Positions 13,198 through 13,425 of a DNA stretch of 13,425 bases are shown one piece after another. The translations under genes and the position numbers were made by a program. The stretch's first letter is position 1. Each line of letters starts with the position of its first letter. Below the pieces are notes generated by a model. That model worked only from the letters and a program-made list of their open reading frames with translations, had not been told where the DNA came from and made no database searches. Where the stretch lies: the NCBI GenBank assembly GCA_900551605.1, contig URWS01000009.1:1-13425 (forward strand). The letters run 5' to 3'. Source of the stretch: an uncultured Collinsella sp. Lineage in GTDB: Bacteria; Actinomycetota; Coriobacteriia; Coriobacteriales; Coriobacteriaceae.

Positions 13198-13425
13198 ATG
13201 GGTCTGATTCAAAAGAAGGACGAGAAGGACGAGATCGACGGCATCCAGATCATCGAGCGCGGCGAAGGCCCCGACGGTGATGAGGACGAGAAGATCGACC
13301 TGGTCGCCGGCACGTCTGCCGAACATATCGCCGCTGGCACGACCGCCGAGGAGGAGGACGCTCGCCTGGAGGCAAAGATCGCCGCGGACGCCGCCGACGA
13401 GAACCTCATGCCCGAGGAACAGGAT
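13198..13425 (+). CDS. Acidic protein of unknown function, N-terminal fragment
   Basis: An open frame of 76 codons runs to the window edge from the ATG at 13198, with AAGGAG 8 nt upstream. It begins MGLIQKKDEKDEIDGIQII and is strongly acidic (GDEDEKIDLV, AEEEDARLEAK, EEQD) with alternating Ala, which suggests a disordered or coiled N-terminal region. No signal peptide, membrane segment or known motif is visible. The functional part probably lies beyond the edge. Base composition matches the neighbouring genes and the codon pattern is typical of the region. Confidence 0.75.
   Translation, partial: MGLIQKKDEKDEIDGIQIIERGEGPDGDEDEKIDLVAGTSAEHIAAGTTAEEEDARLEAKIAADAADENLMPEEQD

Overview
The window reads as chromosomal DNA of a high-GC Gram-positive bacterium of the class Coriobacteriia, most likely Collinsella. 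The grounds are the codon use, the tmk-holB-ricT order, the long-form HPF, the style of the proteins and a DUF559-type hypothetical family that I associate with this class. The species call rests on recognition, since no database was consulted. All complete genes lie on the + strand; only the fragment at the left edge is on the - strand.

Layout. (1) 1-188: start of a zinc-ribbon protein, reading leftwards. (2) 189-428: divergent intergenic region with a perfect 23-bp REP-like inverted repeat and an extended -10 promoter. (3) 429-3932: tightly packed tmk, holB and ricT, covering dTTP synthesis, clamp loading and a PSP1/RicT protein with a long arginine-rich tail. (4) 3933-4841: a hairpin that contains the Shine-Dalgarno, then a ComF-type phosphoribosyltransferase starting at TTG. 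(5) 4852-6260: a Coriobacteriia-type hypothetical protein with a nuclease-like C-terminus, followed by an AT-rich inverted-repeat element and two overlapping GC-rich hairpins. (6) 6333-7818: a near-consensus promoter, an apparently structured RNA of about 265-280 nt, an orphan solute-binding lipoprotein and a good terminator. (7) 8036-8681: the ribosome hibernation factor raiA/hpf with its terminator. (8) 8700-9653: a DegV-family fatty-acid-binding protein. (9) 9752-13071: a probable four-gene operon of a 3-hydroxyisobutyrate-dehydrogenase-like enzyme with a His/Cys-rich repeat tail, a small membrane protein, a HEAT-like protein and an NAD-type isocitrate dehydrogenase. (10) 13198-13425: start of an acidic protein of unknown function that runs off the right edge.

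The most interesting part is comF - [insert] - structured RNA - lipoprotein - raiA. comFC and hpf/raiA are neighbours in many Firmicutes, and a large structured 'raiA-motif' RNA has been described near raiA genes in Firmicutes and Actinobacteria. The RNA-like segment starts just after a TATAAT box, and its first nucleotides can pair over 14 bp with nucleotides about 250 nt downstream. I suggest it is a member of, or a relative of, that RNA class. The second notable feature is the metal-binding-like tail of three 12-residue repeats on the dehydrogenase.
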